From the NCBI GenBank assembly GCA_025558095.1, contig JAIVFI010000004.1, forward strand, positions 372,001 to 436,000: a DNA stretch of 64,000 bases. The letters run 5' to 3'. The position numbers and the translations under genes were made by a program. The DNA comes from Hyaloraphidium curvatum. Its lineage: Eukaryota > Monoblepharomycota > Hyaloraphidiomycetes > Hyaloraphidiales > Hyaloraphidiaceae. Positions 11,258 to 20,664 of this stretch are shown here, one piece after another; position 1 is the stretch's first letter, and the number at the start of each line of letters is the position of its first letter. The notes under the pieces were generated by a model that saw only the letters and a program-made list of their open reading frames with translations, was not told where the DNA came from and ran no database searches.

Positions 11258-13816
11258 ATGGAGCGCGACGAGCTTCGGGGCGTGCGCGACGAGCCGCTGC
11301 TCGGCCCCGGCGTGGCCGATGACATGCGCCGCGCGTTCGAGGCGTTTCTCGGATGGCGGGCAGACCAAGAAGCGCGGGCCGCCCAGGGAGCGCGGGCGGC
11401 GCAGGGCGCGCGGGCGGCGCAGGAAGCGCAGGCCGCAGAGGACCAAGAGGACGCAGAGGATGCGCCCGCCGCGCCGCCGCCGCCGCCGCCGCCGCCCGCT
11501 GCGGTGGCGGCGCTGCGGCTCGCCGACGGCCGCATCCGTGACGCCCTGGCCGCCGCGGCGTCGCTGGCCGCCGGCGCCACGCGCGAAACGATCGACCTCG
11601 TCGTCGGCTCGCTGCAGCGTGCCGCGGTCCACCTGAGTGGCCCCCCCGCAGACGACCTGAGGCGCCTGGCCGAGGTGATCCGCGGCGGCGAGCTCCCATC
11701 CACCGACGAGCTGGCCGCCGCCGCCCGCGGCGCCGAGGCCGGCCTCGCCGACGCCGCCGCGGTGGTCGGCGTCGCCCTCCCCTTGCTGGCCGGCGCCGAG
11801 GCCTTCGTGCGTGGCATAAGGGACCGCGGCACGCTGGCCGCGCAGGCCGCCGCCGACCTCGCACAGAAGGTGGTCGCGGGCGACGAGGACGCGCTCAAGC
11901 GCGCATGCAAGGAGCGGAACCTGCCTCGCAGTTGCGACGGCCTCGGGGGCGCCATCCAGGACGCCGTCAACAAGGAACCCGACTCGGCCAAGAAGCAGAA
12001 GATCGCCGAGGCCGGCGCCACCGTGATCACGGCCGCGGGCGAGCTCGTGAAGGGTGCCAATGAGGACGTACGCGCAGCCGTCGAGTTCCGGGTGCAGGAG
12101 GGGGACGAGGACCGCACCCTCAAGGACGCCCAGGATGCTATCAAGGTCGCCGAGAATAACCGCGCAGATGCGAAAGCGGAACTCAAGGTGCTCGACAAGC
12201 AGCGCGACGACAAGCAGAAACAGGCTGAGCAAAAGGCGTCGGAGCAGGCGCAGAAGGCGAAGGCACTGGAGACAGCGGCGGCCGAGCAGATCGGTGCCGC
12301 GGATGCCCGCAACCGGGCCGCGGCGTCGCTTGCGGCGGCGGAGGAGGCCCTGCGCGCGCAGAAGGCGATCGCTGAGCAGGCCGCCCTCGTGGGCGAAGCC
12401 AAGGCCAAGATGGCCAGCGAGGCGGCCGGCAGGCTGGCCTTAGCCACCGAGAAGCAGAAGGCGGCGAAGGAAGCATTCGATGAAGCCGACAAGGCATGGA
12501 CCGGTGCGAAGACGGCCCTCGCAGAAGCCGCCAAAGCTACGACCACGGCGGAGCAAGCGCTCGCCAAGGCCAACGATGCCCTCATCAAGGCGCAGCGCAA
12601 GCACTCGGACGCCGAGCGCGAGCTGGCGAAGGCCCAGCGCCGCGTGCGCGAGCTCGACCACCGCCACAAGGCCCTCACCGCGGCCCTGGAGAAGATCCGG
12701 GCCGCGCGCCAACAGCTCGCGGACAGGATTGCCGAAGCCAAGCGCAAGAACTGCAACCTCTTCACCGCGCTCGCGGGGCTCGCCTCCACCCTGATCCCCG
12801 GCATCGGCCAGGCGCTGATGTTCCTCACGCCCTTGCTCGGAAACCTGTTTGGGGCCGTGCACGATGCGATCCACGCGGGCTCGCTGGAGCAGCTAGATGC
12901 GCAGATCGGCATTGTCCAAGGGCAGATCTCCAAGGTGGATGCGAAGATGGCGGGCGCGAACAACAATGTGACAACCGCCGCCACCGGGCTCGCCCAAGCC
13001 GCGGCAGGCCTCACGGACGCGGACTCGAAAAAGCAGGCTGCAGGCAGCGACGCAAAAACTGCTCGGGAAACGTGCGAAGCCGCCAGGAAAGGGGCCGTCC
13101 TTGCAGCAGACAAGCAGCGCGAGACCGACAAGGCGCTCAAAACCGCGGACGCCGACCTCACCATCGGCAAGCACGCGGATGCCCTGGCACGCAACGACGC
13201 AGCCGCGGCCGCCCAGATCAGGGAGGAGGCCGACAAGGATGCGCGCGAAAAGGCCGGAGACAAGGACCAGCTGGCGAAGGCGGCTGCTGAGGCCAACGAG
13301 GCCTGTGACAAGGCGAGGGACAAGTGCGAGGGCGCCTCGAAGGAGCTCTACGATGCCGACCAGGAGGCCACAAGGGCCCTGAACGATTTCACAGCTGCCA
13401 ACGTGAAGGCCAAGGAAGTCTTTGCCAAACGCGAGAAGCACAGCGAGGAAGCCTACCAACATGCGAACGTCCGGGACGCGGCGACCGTTCTCCGCGCCTC
13501 CGTGGCCGCGGCCAAAGACGGCATGGCGAAGCTGGCGATGGAGCAAAACGTGGTTGCCGGGGTCACCCCGCTCGCCGTGGGCCCCATCCTAGCCGGGAAC
13601 CTGCACAAAGCTGCGGTCGCGGCCGCCGACGCGTTCTCGGAGATCCCGAAGAAGCTGCCGGGCCTGCGGCCCGACATGGACGGGCTCATCCAGTGGCTGG
13701 CTTTTCCCCAGCAGCCGCAGCCGGTACCCGAGCCGGTCGTGGAGAACAGTAAGTAGCCGTCGCTGCGGCAAACCGCATGATCCCTGACGCCTTCTACAGG
13801 GCCATGGGCGGTTTGA
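11258..13816 (+). CDS. Coiled-coil protein with central hydrophobic hairpin
   Basis: The ATG at 11258 sits in a perfect GCCGCCATGG context. An alanine-rich N-terminus with a 9-proline run (~70-78) leads into a helical segment and a very long charged coiled coil (~residues 280-495). Next comes a hydrophobic, glycine-rich stretch of about 35 residues (~500-535, with LIPGIGQALMFLTPLLG), then a second long coiled coil (~540-760) and a short tail. This coil-hairpin-coil layout resembles the fold logic of alpha-helical pore-forming proteins and of membrane-inserting coiled-coil proteins; homology is not established. The open frame would stop at 13756, but GTAAGT at 13749 with a CCTGACG branch and CTACAG acceptor at 13799 gives a better phase-1 ending at 13816 (835 aa). 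Divergent from the 437-aa gene. Function unknown. Confidence 0.7.
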
Positions 13817-13925
13817 TCGGTAGGGGCCCTGTGTGCCGGAGCGAGCATGCGCTGGGGGCACCTTGGCGGGGCAGCTTTCAATGGACGGATGCTCTCCAGT
13901 AGACAACGATGCCATTGTATGGAGT

Positions 13926-13966
13926 TCAATCAGTAGTCAATCAGCAGTTGAATCAGTCAGTCTAGT
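13926..13966. repeat. Direct repeat copy B
   Basis: This copy contains TCAATCAGTAGTCAATCAGC followed by a GAATCAGTCAGTC tail and matches 5204-5232 in the same orientation. It lies about 110 bp beyond the 3' end of the coiled-coil gene and so marks the right side of the three-gene block. Confidence 0.55.
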
Positions 13967-14071
13967 TATCCTTGCTCTCTTCCCACGATCCGCTCCACGA
14001 CGCGGCGACCGATTCTGCCCCGCAACGCCCTCGTCCTCGAGCTGATAACCCGCAACATGATCGTCGGACCG

Positions 14072-15567
14072 TCAGGCGGCGACGCACCGCAGCTCCCCAG
14101 TTCCTTCGTCGAAAGTCACCCAGGCCCCCGCCCCCGTCGGCCCCTGATGCCTCCCTCCGCCGCGGGATTCCCACACCAGCCAGAACCACAGGTGCGCCAG
14201 TGCCTCCGCTGTCGTCACCCTCCCCCTCTGATCGACCTCCAGCATCCTTCCCACAAGGTCCCTGAACGCCACCGAGAACCCGGCGGGCAGCCCGCCCCAC
14301 CGGCCGAGCTCGATCGACGCGTAGAGGTCGCCGAAGTCGACCTCGCTGCCGTAGGCCGCGCCCCGGACGATCTCGGGGGTGCGACACAGGGGCGAGGTAG
14401 AACGGGGTCCCCGCGATCGTCTGGAAGGGCGCCTGCGCGAAGAAGAAGTTTGGCGACGAGGAGCACACCACCGTCGCGTCAAAATCGGCGACGGCCAGGT
14501 CCGATGGGTCCTCTTCCGGACGGCGGAGGAGCGCGTTCGAGGGTTTGAGATCGCGATGCGCGATGCCGTTTGGAGGTATGCGAGGGCGGACAAGATGGAG
14601 CGCAGGATGGGGCGCAGGGAGCGCTCCGGGATGGGGCCGTGCGAGTGGAGATAGGCCAGGCGCAAGTGTTCCTGCGTGCTGGACAAAGTGTGTCGTGCCA
14701 GGGCATCTCTGGTGCCCTGCAAAATACTCAGCTCGGTCCTTCAAATGTCTAAGGAAGACGTACCTCGAATGCAGGGCAGGGTTCGCACTTCACAAGGTAG
14801 TCCGGGCATGTTTCATCGTGTTGGTCTTTCCAGATCCTCTCCACAGGCCTGAAAAGCTCCATTCCGCGCTCTTTCACCTGCGCCTGGCAGTGCTCGCAGC
14901 GGAAGGCTTGGCACTTCGAAAGATGTGCCTCCACTTCCGACATGGCACCTTCCCAGCCGCAGCTTTTCCATCTCGGGCATTGCACTTTGAAGTTGAGATA
15001 CTGGCGTTTCCCAAAGGCGCTCCACTCTTCGAACTTGATCGCGCCCACCACGTTTCCCTTGCACGATGGGCAGAGCACGCGGGTGTCCCGTGGCGTCGGC
15101 GCAGGATCGTCCTTTAGGTTCTGCAACGCGTCCGACGCGCTGCTCCGCCCGCTCTTCCGCCCGCTCTTGAGCTCTTCCCAGCAGTAAGGCTCCCCGCAGA
15201 GGTGGTGCTCGCACGCCTTCTCGTCGGTCTCGAGCAGAACAGGATTGCGCCACGGGTAGCACTCGTTCAAGCAAATGGGGCAAGGGAACGCCGGCGGCAG
15301 TGGTTCGCGGCCAAAGGTCGCCATTGTCTGGAAGAACGGCCCTGCTGACCGCGCGGGGAGCAACGCGATGGCCTCTGCACCCGCGTTGATGATGATGGGG
15401 GGGAACCCGGTTCCCCGGCCCCTCACGCACAAGCTAATCGGCATCAGCTGCTCCGCATCTAGATTTAAGATCAAGGTATGCCTAGAACTAGGCTGCGGTG
15501 AGTGGGATTGTCGTTCCTGTGTGACTGCGGCGGCCCATGCAGGAGGCCCAAAAGCTGGCGTGCCCAT
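14072..15567 (-). pseudogene. RING/TRAF zinc-finger gene running into a broken kinase lobe
   Basis: The 5' part (ATG at 15567 or 15444; start uncertain) encodes a RING-like domain (CPICLNECYP, then EHHLCGEPYC and LCPSCKG) followed by TRAF-type zinc fingers (CPRWKSCGW, HLSKCQAFRCEHC). A good intron (14717-14763, GTACGT...TTTGCAG, phase 0) joins it to a kinase C-lobe. That lobe has NGIAHRDLKPSN, DFDATV in place of DFG, GTPFYLAP, and PEIVRGAAYGSEVD to a normal C-terminus at 14072. The kinase homology changes frame twice, near 14570 (one missing base in an A run) and near 14375-14390 (a ~13-nt insertion between YLAP and EIV). No splice sites explain either. The kinase N-lobe is absent. Either this is a decayed fusion or two adjacent broken genes; a sequencing error could account for the first shift only. 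Confidence 0.6.
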
Positions 15568-15992
15568 GTCCGTCCGGCGGATGGATGCCAAGTTCGCCAA
15601 AATTTGGTGCCAAGTTCGCCATAACTAGGGTCGAGTTCTTGCTGGGCTCAGCCCTGGCGTTTCCCATGCCTTCCATTATTCGCCTTTTGCTATTCCCTAT
15701 GCGCCGCGTTGACGGCGAAGTCGAGTTGGTGAACCTCCTCCGAATTCACCATGTTCTTGTAGCCTGCTCCCACGTGAGAACATTGATGCGGTCGCACGGC
15801 ACCGGATTGGACATTGCAGCATTCGGCGGGCATCGATCGTATGCTACATGACTGTTGCTTTTATGCAACAACAGACCACAAGGTAAGGTTACAGTTCTAA
15901 AAGGGCCAGAGAGCAGGCCAGAGAGCAGGTGGTGCGCCGCGAATAACCCAGGGAAGTTATTCATGCTTTGGCGGGCCTCCTTTTCCGCGGGC

Positions 15993-16640
15993 TCAACTCC
16001 TTGTGCACATCCTCCTCTGGTGGCACATTGGCTGTGAGCTTCCATAGACAACCGGCTCTCTTGGTTACTTACCCAATCCATTATGTGCCCTGAGGAGTAT
16101 AGCTTTATTATCTCATCCGGCCAACGGCCCGGCATCATGGCCGAGTCTCTGCTCCTTTCCACGCACAGCCGACACCCGAAACCCGGGCACGTCTTCATGT
16201 GCGCTTCGAGGTCCCCTATTTCGCGACTAGTCCATCCGTAGGCCTCGCGGCGGGGGCAGTCGACGAGCACGCCCAGGTAGGCGCTGTACCGCATTCCGCC
16301 AAGATCTTTCAAAAGAGCCGAGGCCACCACGACGCCCCTGCACTTCGGGCACACTTTGCCGTATTCAGCGAGGCAGCGTTCCGCGCACTCTGCGCAGAGC
16401 AGGTGATCGCAGGGCAACACAGGGTTGGCACGCGGTGCGGGAGGCAGTCTTCGTAGCACACCGGGCACGTGATGTCGATGGCGGCGGCCATGCCCTGGCC
16501 ATTGGGCGGCGGCGCGGCAGAGCTGGTGGGCATCGCCGCGGGTTCGGGTCGCGGCGCGGCCGAGTCGGCGGGCATCGCTTCGGGTAGCTGCACTTGGCGC
16601 AGAAGATCCACCAACTACTGTTGCACGTCAGCCAACACCA
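15993..16640 (-). pseudogene. Second RING/TRAF-type gene, frameshifted
   Basis: A paralogue of the neighbouring RING gene. Frame A (from about 16614, possible ATG 16575) reads ITCPVCYEDCLP, then near 16430 the homology moves to frame B with NPVLPCDHLLCAEC, VCPKCRGVVV, a YGWTSREIGDLEAH finger and CPGFGCRLC. No intron consensus spans the shift, so the RING is disrupted. A good donor (GTAAGT, 16072-16067) ends the coding part at HIMDW, with likely acceptors 41-56 nt on and a short tail ending at 15993. Immediately upstream, reading through a stop at about 16617, SKHGHVVLADVQQ and VDLLRQV match the N-terminal module of the tail-collar gene (SKHDPADIQRAVDLLRQV). So the gene lost an N-terminal module shared with an unrelated protein. 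Confidence 0.6.
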
Positions 16641-16944
16641 CGTGACCATGCTTTGAACAGGAGCGAATCGGAGAATCGCCGCCTTCAAACGCGTAGTGGT
16701 CTCCGGATCGGAACGCGGTGACGCCTGCTTTCGTTTGGGCATGGGCGACGGGCGAGAGAGCGCGACAGTGGACTTGCGGACCGCTGGCAACGCGGCGCCC
16801 TCCATAGCTTGGGGCGCTGTGGACACGCTCTCGTGGGTAATGGGCGGACGGCAGAATCGCGGCAGAGCCGCCGCGTCTACATCCTCCTCGCGCACATTCG
16901 AGTGCCGCATGCCCATACGCGAGGCCTCGCACGGGGCCACTATC

Positions 16945-18151
16945 AACCCCTGCCACGCACCCGCCCTTCCTCCTCCCCGGGCGGCACTTCCATTCGGTTT
17001 CGTACGTCATCACCTCAAACGACTCCTGGCTTAGCGTGTTTCTGCAGGACGAATTCGGCCAGGGAAGGCAGCGCGTGTACAACCTCGGCCTGACGGGCGG
17101 CTGGGTCGCCCGGCAGGGAGACACGGTCGGCGTCGGGTACCACCCCCGCCGCGGCGGCATCTTCTTCACCATCAACGGCCGCCGCATCCCCATCCCGCTG
17201 GACGAGGAGGAGCTCGGGAAGCGGGACGCTGATTCCGAGGAGGACAGGGAGCCGCTGCTCGCGGGGAGCGCGGCTCTGCGGGACGAGTGGGCGCAGTACT
17301 TTGCCGTCGAGGACTCGCGGTACGCGTGGCATCCCGTGGTCGGTTCCACGGGGCCGGGCGTGGTGCTCGTCAACACGGGGCGGGACGAGTTCCTGTTCCA
17401 CGGATCCAACTTCGAGGGGGACATCGGGCACGTCGGCCATGGCGCCACCGTCGAGGCTGCCGATATGCCGGTGCCTGGTGGTACGGCTGGACCCGCAGCG
17501 CTGGGTTCCCCGTCGGGCTCCGCACAGGCTGCATCACCGAACCCTTCGACCTCTGGCCTGGACTTTATGAGGCGGCCTAGCACCTCGGCTTCGGAACGCG
17601 CCCCAGCGGCCGGTCCTTCCTCCGCAGCCGGCTCGTTCTCGACTTCGCACTCCTTCGGAACATCTCCCGTCTCGCAGGCCGACCTGGTCCTGCCGCTCGA
17701 GCTGCGCCGGGCATACCTGCAGGACCCTGTCGAGGCAATCGACGCGGCACTGGACAATGTGCGGATCCTGAACCCGCAGGCGCGCTCGATCCTTGCTAGA
17801 TCGCGCGCCCCGCGCGAGACCTTCGTCATCCCCCGCCCCGGCACAACCGCCCAAGCCCCCCCGCCCGACTACGAGGCGGCGGTCACCCCGCCTCCCGGTG
17901 CGCAGCCCCCCGCGCCGTCCCCCGAACGGCGCCCCTCGCTCGCCAGCCCGTCGCGCCCGCGGACCCCACGGCTGCGCGCGGACGACGACGAGGTGCGCGG
18001 GCACCGCCGCAACCTCTCGGGCACGCCGGCGCCCGACCCGCCCGGCGCGGAGAGGGTGTCGCTGCAGATCCGGAGGTCGATCGAGGACTTCAGGGCGCCG
18101 CGTCCCGTCCTCCTTCAGCACCTCGACCCTGCCCGACCTGCCCGGTGCTGA
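16945..18151 (+). CDS. SPRY-domain protein (5' end unresolved)
   Basis: The frame ending at 18151 encodes a SPRY domain followed by a long disordered tail. In order it shows an LPGRHFHSV segment, GDTVGVGYHPRRGG, IFFTINGRRI and a WHPVVGSTGPGVV strand, which is the layout of SSH4/RanBPM-like SPRY domains that bind partner proteins. The proline/serine-rich tail (~residues 170-400) contains PPPDYEAA, a PPxY-type motif like those by which fungal adaptors recruit Nedd4/Rsp5 ubiquitin ligases. No ATG starts the conserved frame: coding similarity reaches about 16945 (THPPFLLPG), so one or more upstream exons remain unidentified; the listed start is only the limit of similarity. The 5' part overlaps antisense frames from the RING pseudogene area that I regard as shadows. 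Confidence 0.6.
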
Positions 18152-18275
18152 AGTTGCGCATTGATGGGACCGGAGTCACTTCGCCACGAGTCGCCGAATC
18201 TTTCCTCCCTCCCTACACGGGAAGACAGTGCCATGACAGGGCTTTGCATTCGGATGGTTACATTCCCAACGCCGC

Positions 18276-20036
18276 TCAGTTTCCCACTTGCAGCGACCCC
18301 CTCCGCTGCAACCTCGGCGCAAACACCTCGTTGGCCTTTCCCAGCGTCTCCCTGATCTCCCCCCCCGACCCCAGCATCAGCGCATCATCCGGCATCGCCG
18401 CCTCTGCCCCGCCCCCCACCCCATCCGCGGCCGCAGGGAACTCCTGCACCGAGCCGCTCCGGGCCGGCCGGACCCCCGCCTCGCGCATCTCCCTCGCAAA
18501 CGCCCCCGCGAGCTGCCGCGGCATCATCCCCTCGTTCCTCCCCACCGCATCCATGTACGCCCTCGCCTCCTCCGCCATGGCATCCAGCTTCGCCAGCTCC
18601 GCCTCCCACAGCGTGCGTGCACCGTGCTCCGCGGGCGGCCCGGCGAGGACCGTCCCGTGCCGCGCGCCCAGGACCACCCGGCCGGCGAGGTACACCGAAA
18701 AGATGGAAGAGTGGTGGCCATGCTCCAGGGACGGATCGGCGCGGCGGATGGATCGCGAGAGGGAGAGGATGCGCGAGGCGCGGAGCAGCGCGGCGGAGGG
18801 AAAGTCCAGGGCGACGAAGGTGGCGACGGCGACGGCGTCGCCCCGGATGGCCATCTGCGCGGCAAAGTCCGTGCGCTCGAGGGTGCCCAGGAGGGGCTCG
18901 CCCGAGTAGAAGGCGGAGAGATCGCCCGCCTCGAGGGCCTGGGCAAAGTCGGCGGGCACGGCGGAGCAGAAGACGTCGTAGAAGGTGGAGACCGCGCCCA
19001 GGGCGAGGGCACGCGGGTCGTCGCCGGACCGGCCGGCGGATGCTGCCTGCTTGAGTGTCAAAAGGACGTAGCAGAGGAAGGTGGTGGCCCAGTTCATGCA
19101 GACGATGGAGCCCCTGCCCGAGAAGGGGCGCGCGACGAGGTCGCGGATTGCCGATGCGCCCGCGGCGAGGTCCAGCGGCGAGGGGAAGGTGAATGTGTGG
19201 TCCTCGGCCCAGTGCTCGTGGCGGAAGCGCTGGAATGCACCGGCGGTGTCCGGGTCGTAGAAGAGCTCGTCCGAAGCAGGCACGGGCGAGGGCCGCGAGA
19301 ACCACGGCGCGAGGAGGGTCCATCCCTCGGCGTTCTGCGCCACGCCCAGGTCCATCGACGCCACGAGCACCTGCAGCCTGACGAGCTGCTCGCGGAACAG
19401 CCAGTCGATCTCCGTCTCGGGCAGCCCCGGGGCCATTCGAGCAAACAGAGCCTCGCAGCACGTTGCCGTGCGCGCCAGCAGCGGCACCATGCGCCGCGGC
19501 ACGCCGGCGAGCAGCACGGTGTCGCACAGGCAGAACAGCGCCTGCGCCGTCTCGAGGTCATCCTCGTTGCGCGCGAGCAGCAGCTCGACGGCGCGGTCCA
19601 GGCAGTACTTCGCTACGGCATTCCGCTCCATCTCGGGGATCGGCAGCCTCCTGGCGCCGGTGCACGCCATCGCGTACATGAGCGCCACGGGCCGCCGCGA
19701 GTACACCGAGGGACGGCCCTCCATGGCGGCCTCGAACGACGGCCGGTGGAGCATCGGCAGCACCTTGTACTGGTAGTCCCACAGAGAGCGCACCGCCTGC
19801 GGGATCAGCCACGCGATCGACGGCGCCTCCGGGTGCGGCACCGTCGGCAGCGTGGGCGACGGCGACGCGAGGGAGCCGGGCGGCGAGGGCGACGCCAGAG
19901 ACCCGGTTTCGGGCGGCGATTCGGCGTCCGCCTCGGCGCCGTCCGCGGCCCGCGCGGCGGCGGCCAGCGCGGCACGCCAGCTGGCGGGTACGCGGCGGTA
20001 GCCCGGCACCGGCGGAGGCCCGCACGGCTCGCTCAT
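18276..20036 (-). CDS. Fungal-specific transcription factor domain protein
   Basis: A single-exon frame of 586 aa from the ATG at 20036 (MSEPCG); an in-frame ATG at 20228 would add 64 residues. Residues ~80-350 hold the fungal transcription-factor middle homology region: LWDYQYKVLPMLHRPSFE, PVALMYAMACTGARRLP, and CLCDTVLLAGV-type helices. This domain normally follows a Zn2Cys6 cluster and regulates metabolic genes in the nucleus. No intact six-cysteine cluster is visible in 20.0-20.5 kb. Either an upstream exon is missed or the protein lacks the DNA-binding cluster. A helical C-terminus includes GRNEGMMPRQLAG. Expression and targets unknown. Confidence 0.75.
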   Translation of the reverse strand: MSEPCGPPPVPGYRRVPASWRAALAAAARAADGAEADAESPPETGSLASPSPPGSLASPSPTLPTVPHPEAPSIAWLIPQAVRSLWDYQYKVLPMLHRPSFEAAMEGRPSVYSRRPVALMYAMACTGARRLPIPEMERNAVAKYCLDRAVELLLARNEDDLETAQALFCLCDTVLLAGVPRRMVPLLARTATCCEALFARMAPGLPETEIDWLFREQLVRLQVLVASMDLGVAQNAEGWTLLAPWFSRPSPVPASDELFYDPDTAGAFQRFRHEHWAEDHTFTFPSPLDLAAGASAIRDLVARPFSGRGSIVCMNWATTFLCYVLLTLKQAASAGRSGDDPRALALGAVSTFYDVFCSAVPADFAQALEAGDLSAFYSGEPLLGTLERTDFAAQMAIRGDAVAVATFVALDFPSAALLRASRILSLSRSIRRADPSLEHGHHSSIFSVYLAGRVVLGARHGTVLAGPPAEHGARTLWEAELAKLDAMAEEARAYMDAVGRNEGMMPRQLAGAFAREMREAGVRPARSGSVQEFPAAADGVGGGAEAAMPDDALMLGSGGEIRETLGKANEVFAPRLQRRGSLQVGN

Positions 20037-20236
20037 CCGGGTCGGTCGGGGACTCGGAGTCGGGGCCGTGATGATGACTTCGGTCCTGCAAATCCTCAAG
20101 GATGCGCCACGCCGACGATCGCTCCGGCATCGTTGGGCGGACGGTGCCGGCTTCGGCCATTGTCGGATCGCCCATCGATTCGGCCCCTCAATCCGGCCCG
20201 GTGGCCTCTCGGCGATGGATCCGCCCATCGACCCAG

Positions 20237-20664
20237 CCGGTCCTGATCGTGGTGGCAAATCAAGTCTGGTTCCGTGAAAGGAGCGCCTCCAAGGCATGCA
20301 AGCTCTGCCGCGTCGCCTGGATCGAGTCCGATTGATGTTGGTGAGCACTGGACGGGCCCGCGAAAAGCTCCCTCGCAAGAGGATCTAGGATCACTTCTCG
20401 CAGATTGTCCCCCGCGGGCAACACAGCGAGCCTCCAAAGGTCCCATGCGCAGGCTTAAGTGACCATACACCAAAATCGGCAGCCTAGAAGTGACCTGCAG
20501 GTGGTTGATTTGTCCTCGACGTGCCACGCCCCAATCCGCCCAAAGGTGGCCCAAAGGGGCAATGGTGCCGTTGCGCTGACAGCGCAACATCAGCCTGGTT
20601 CCCGCACGCAATTGTTTTGTTTTGCTCGCCCCCGGGGCGGACGCTGGACGCCGGGGTTCCCGCT
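20237..20664. other. 430-bp gap upstream of transcription factor
   Basis: Divergent intergenic region between the transcription-factor gene (minus) and the alginate-lyase-like gene (plus). It is the place where an upstream zinc-cluster exon would be expected, but I find no convincing CxxC-rich frame with splice sites. Confidence 0.4.

Noticed and set aside
11000-13323. Minus-strand frames over the coiled-coil gene (hundreds of codons)
   Set aside because: Ala/Ser/Arg-rich antisense of a coiled-coil gene; only the parts at 9769-10140 and 10197-11138 are supported by a shared splice.
16615-17844. 409-codon minus-strand frame opposite the SPRY gene
   Set aside because: Antisense shadow; the SPRY motifs are on the plus strand. 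Only its tail end (SKHGHVVLADVQQ) is meaningful, as the decayed RING N-terminal module.
20226-20330. Possible degenerate Zn2Cys6 cluster upstream of the transcription factor
   Set aside because: The frame has RACMPWRRS and PPRSGPAGSMGG, reminiscent of a zinc cluster, but five of six cysteines are absent and spacing is off; likely coincidence.
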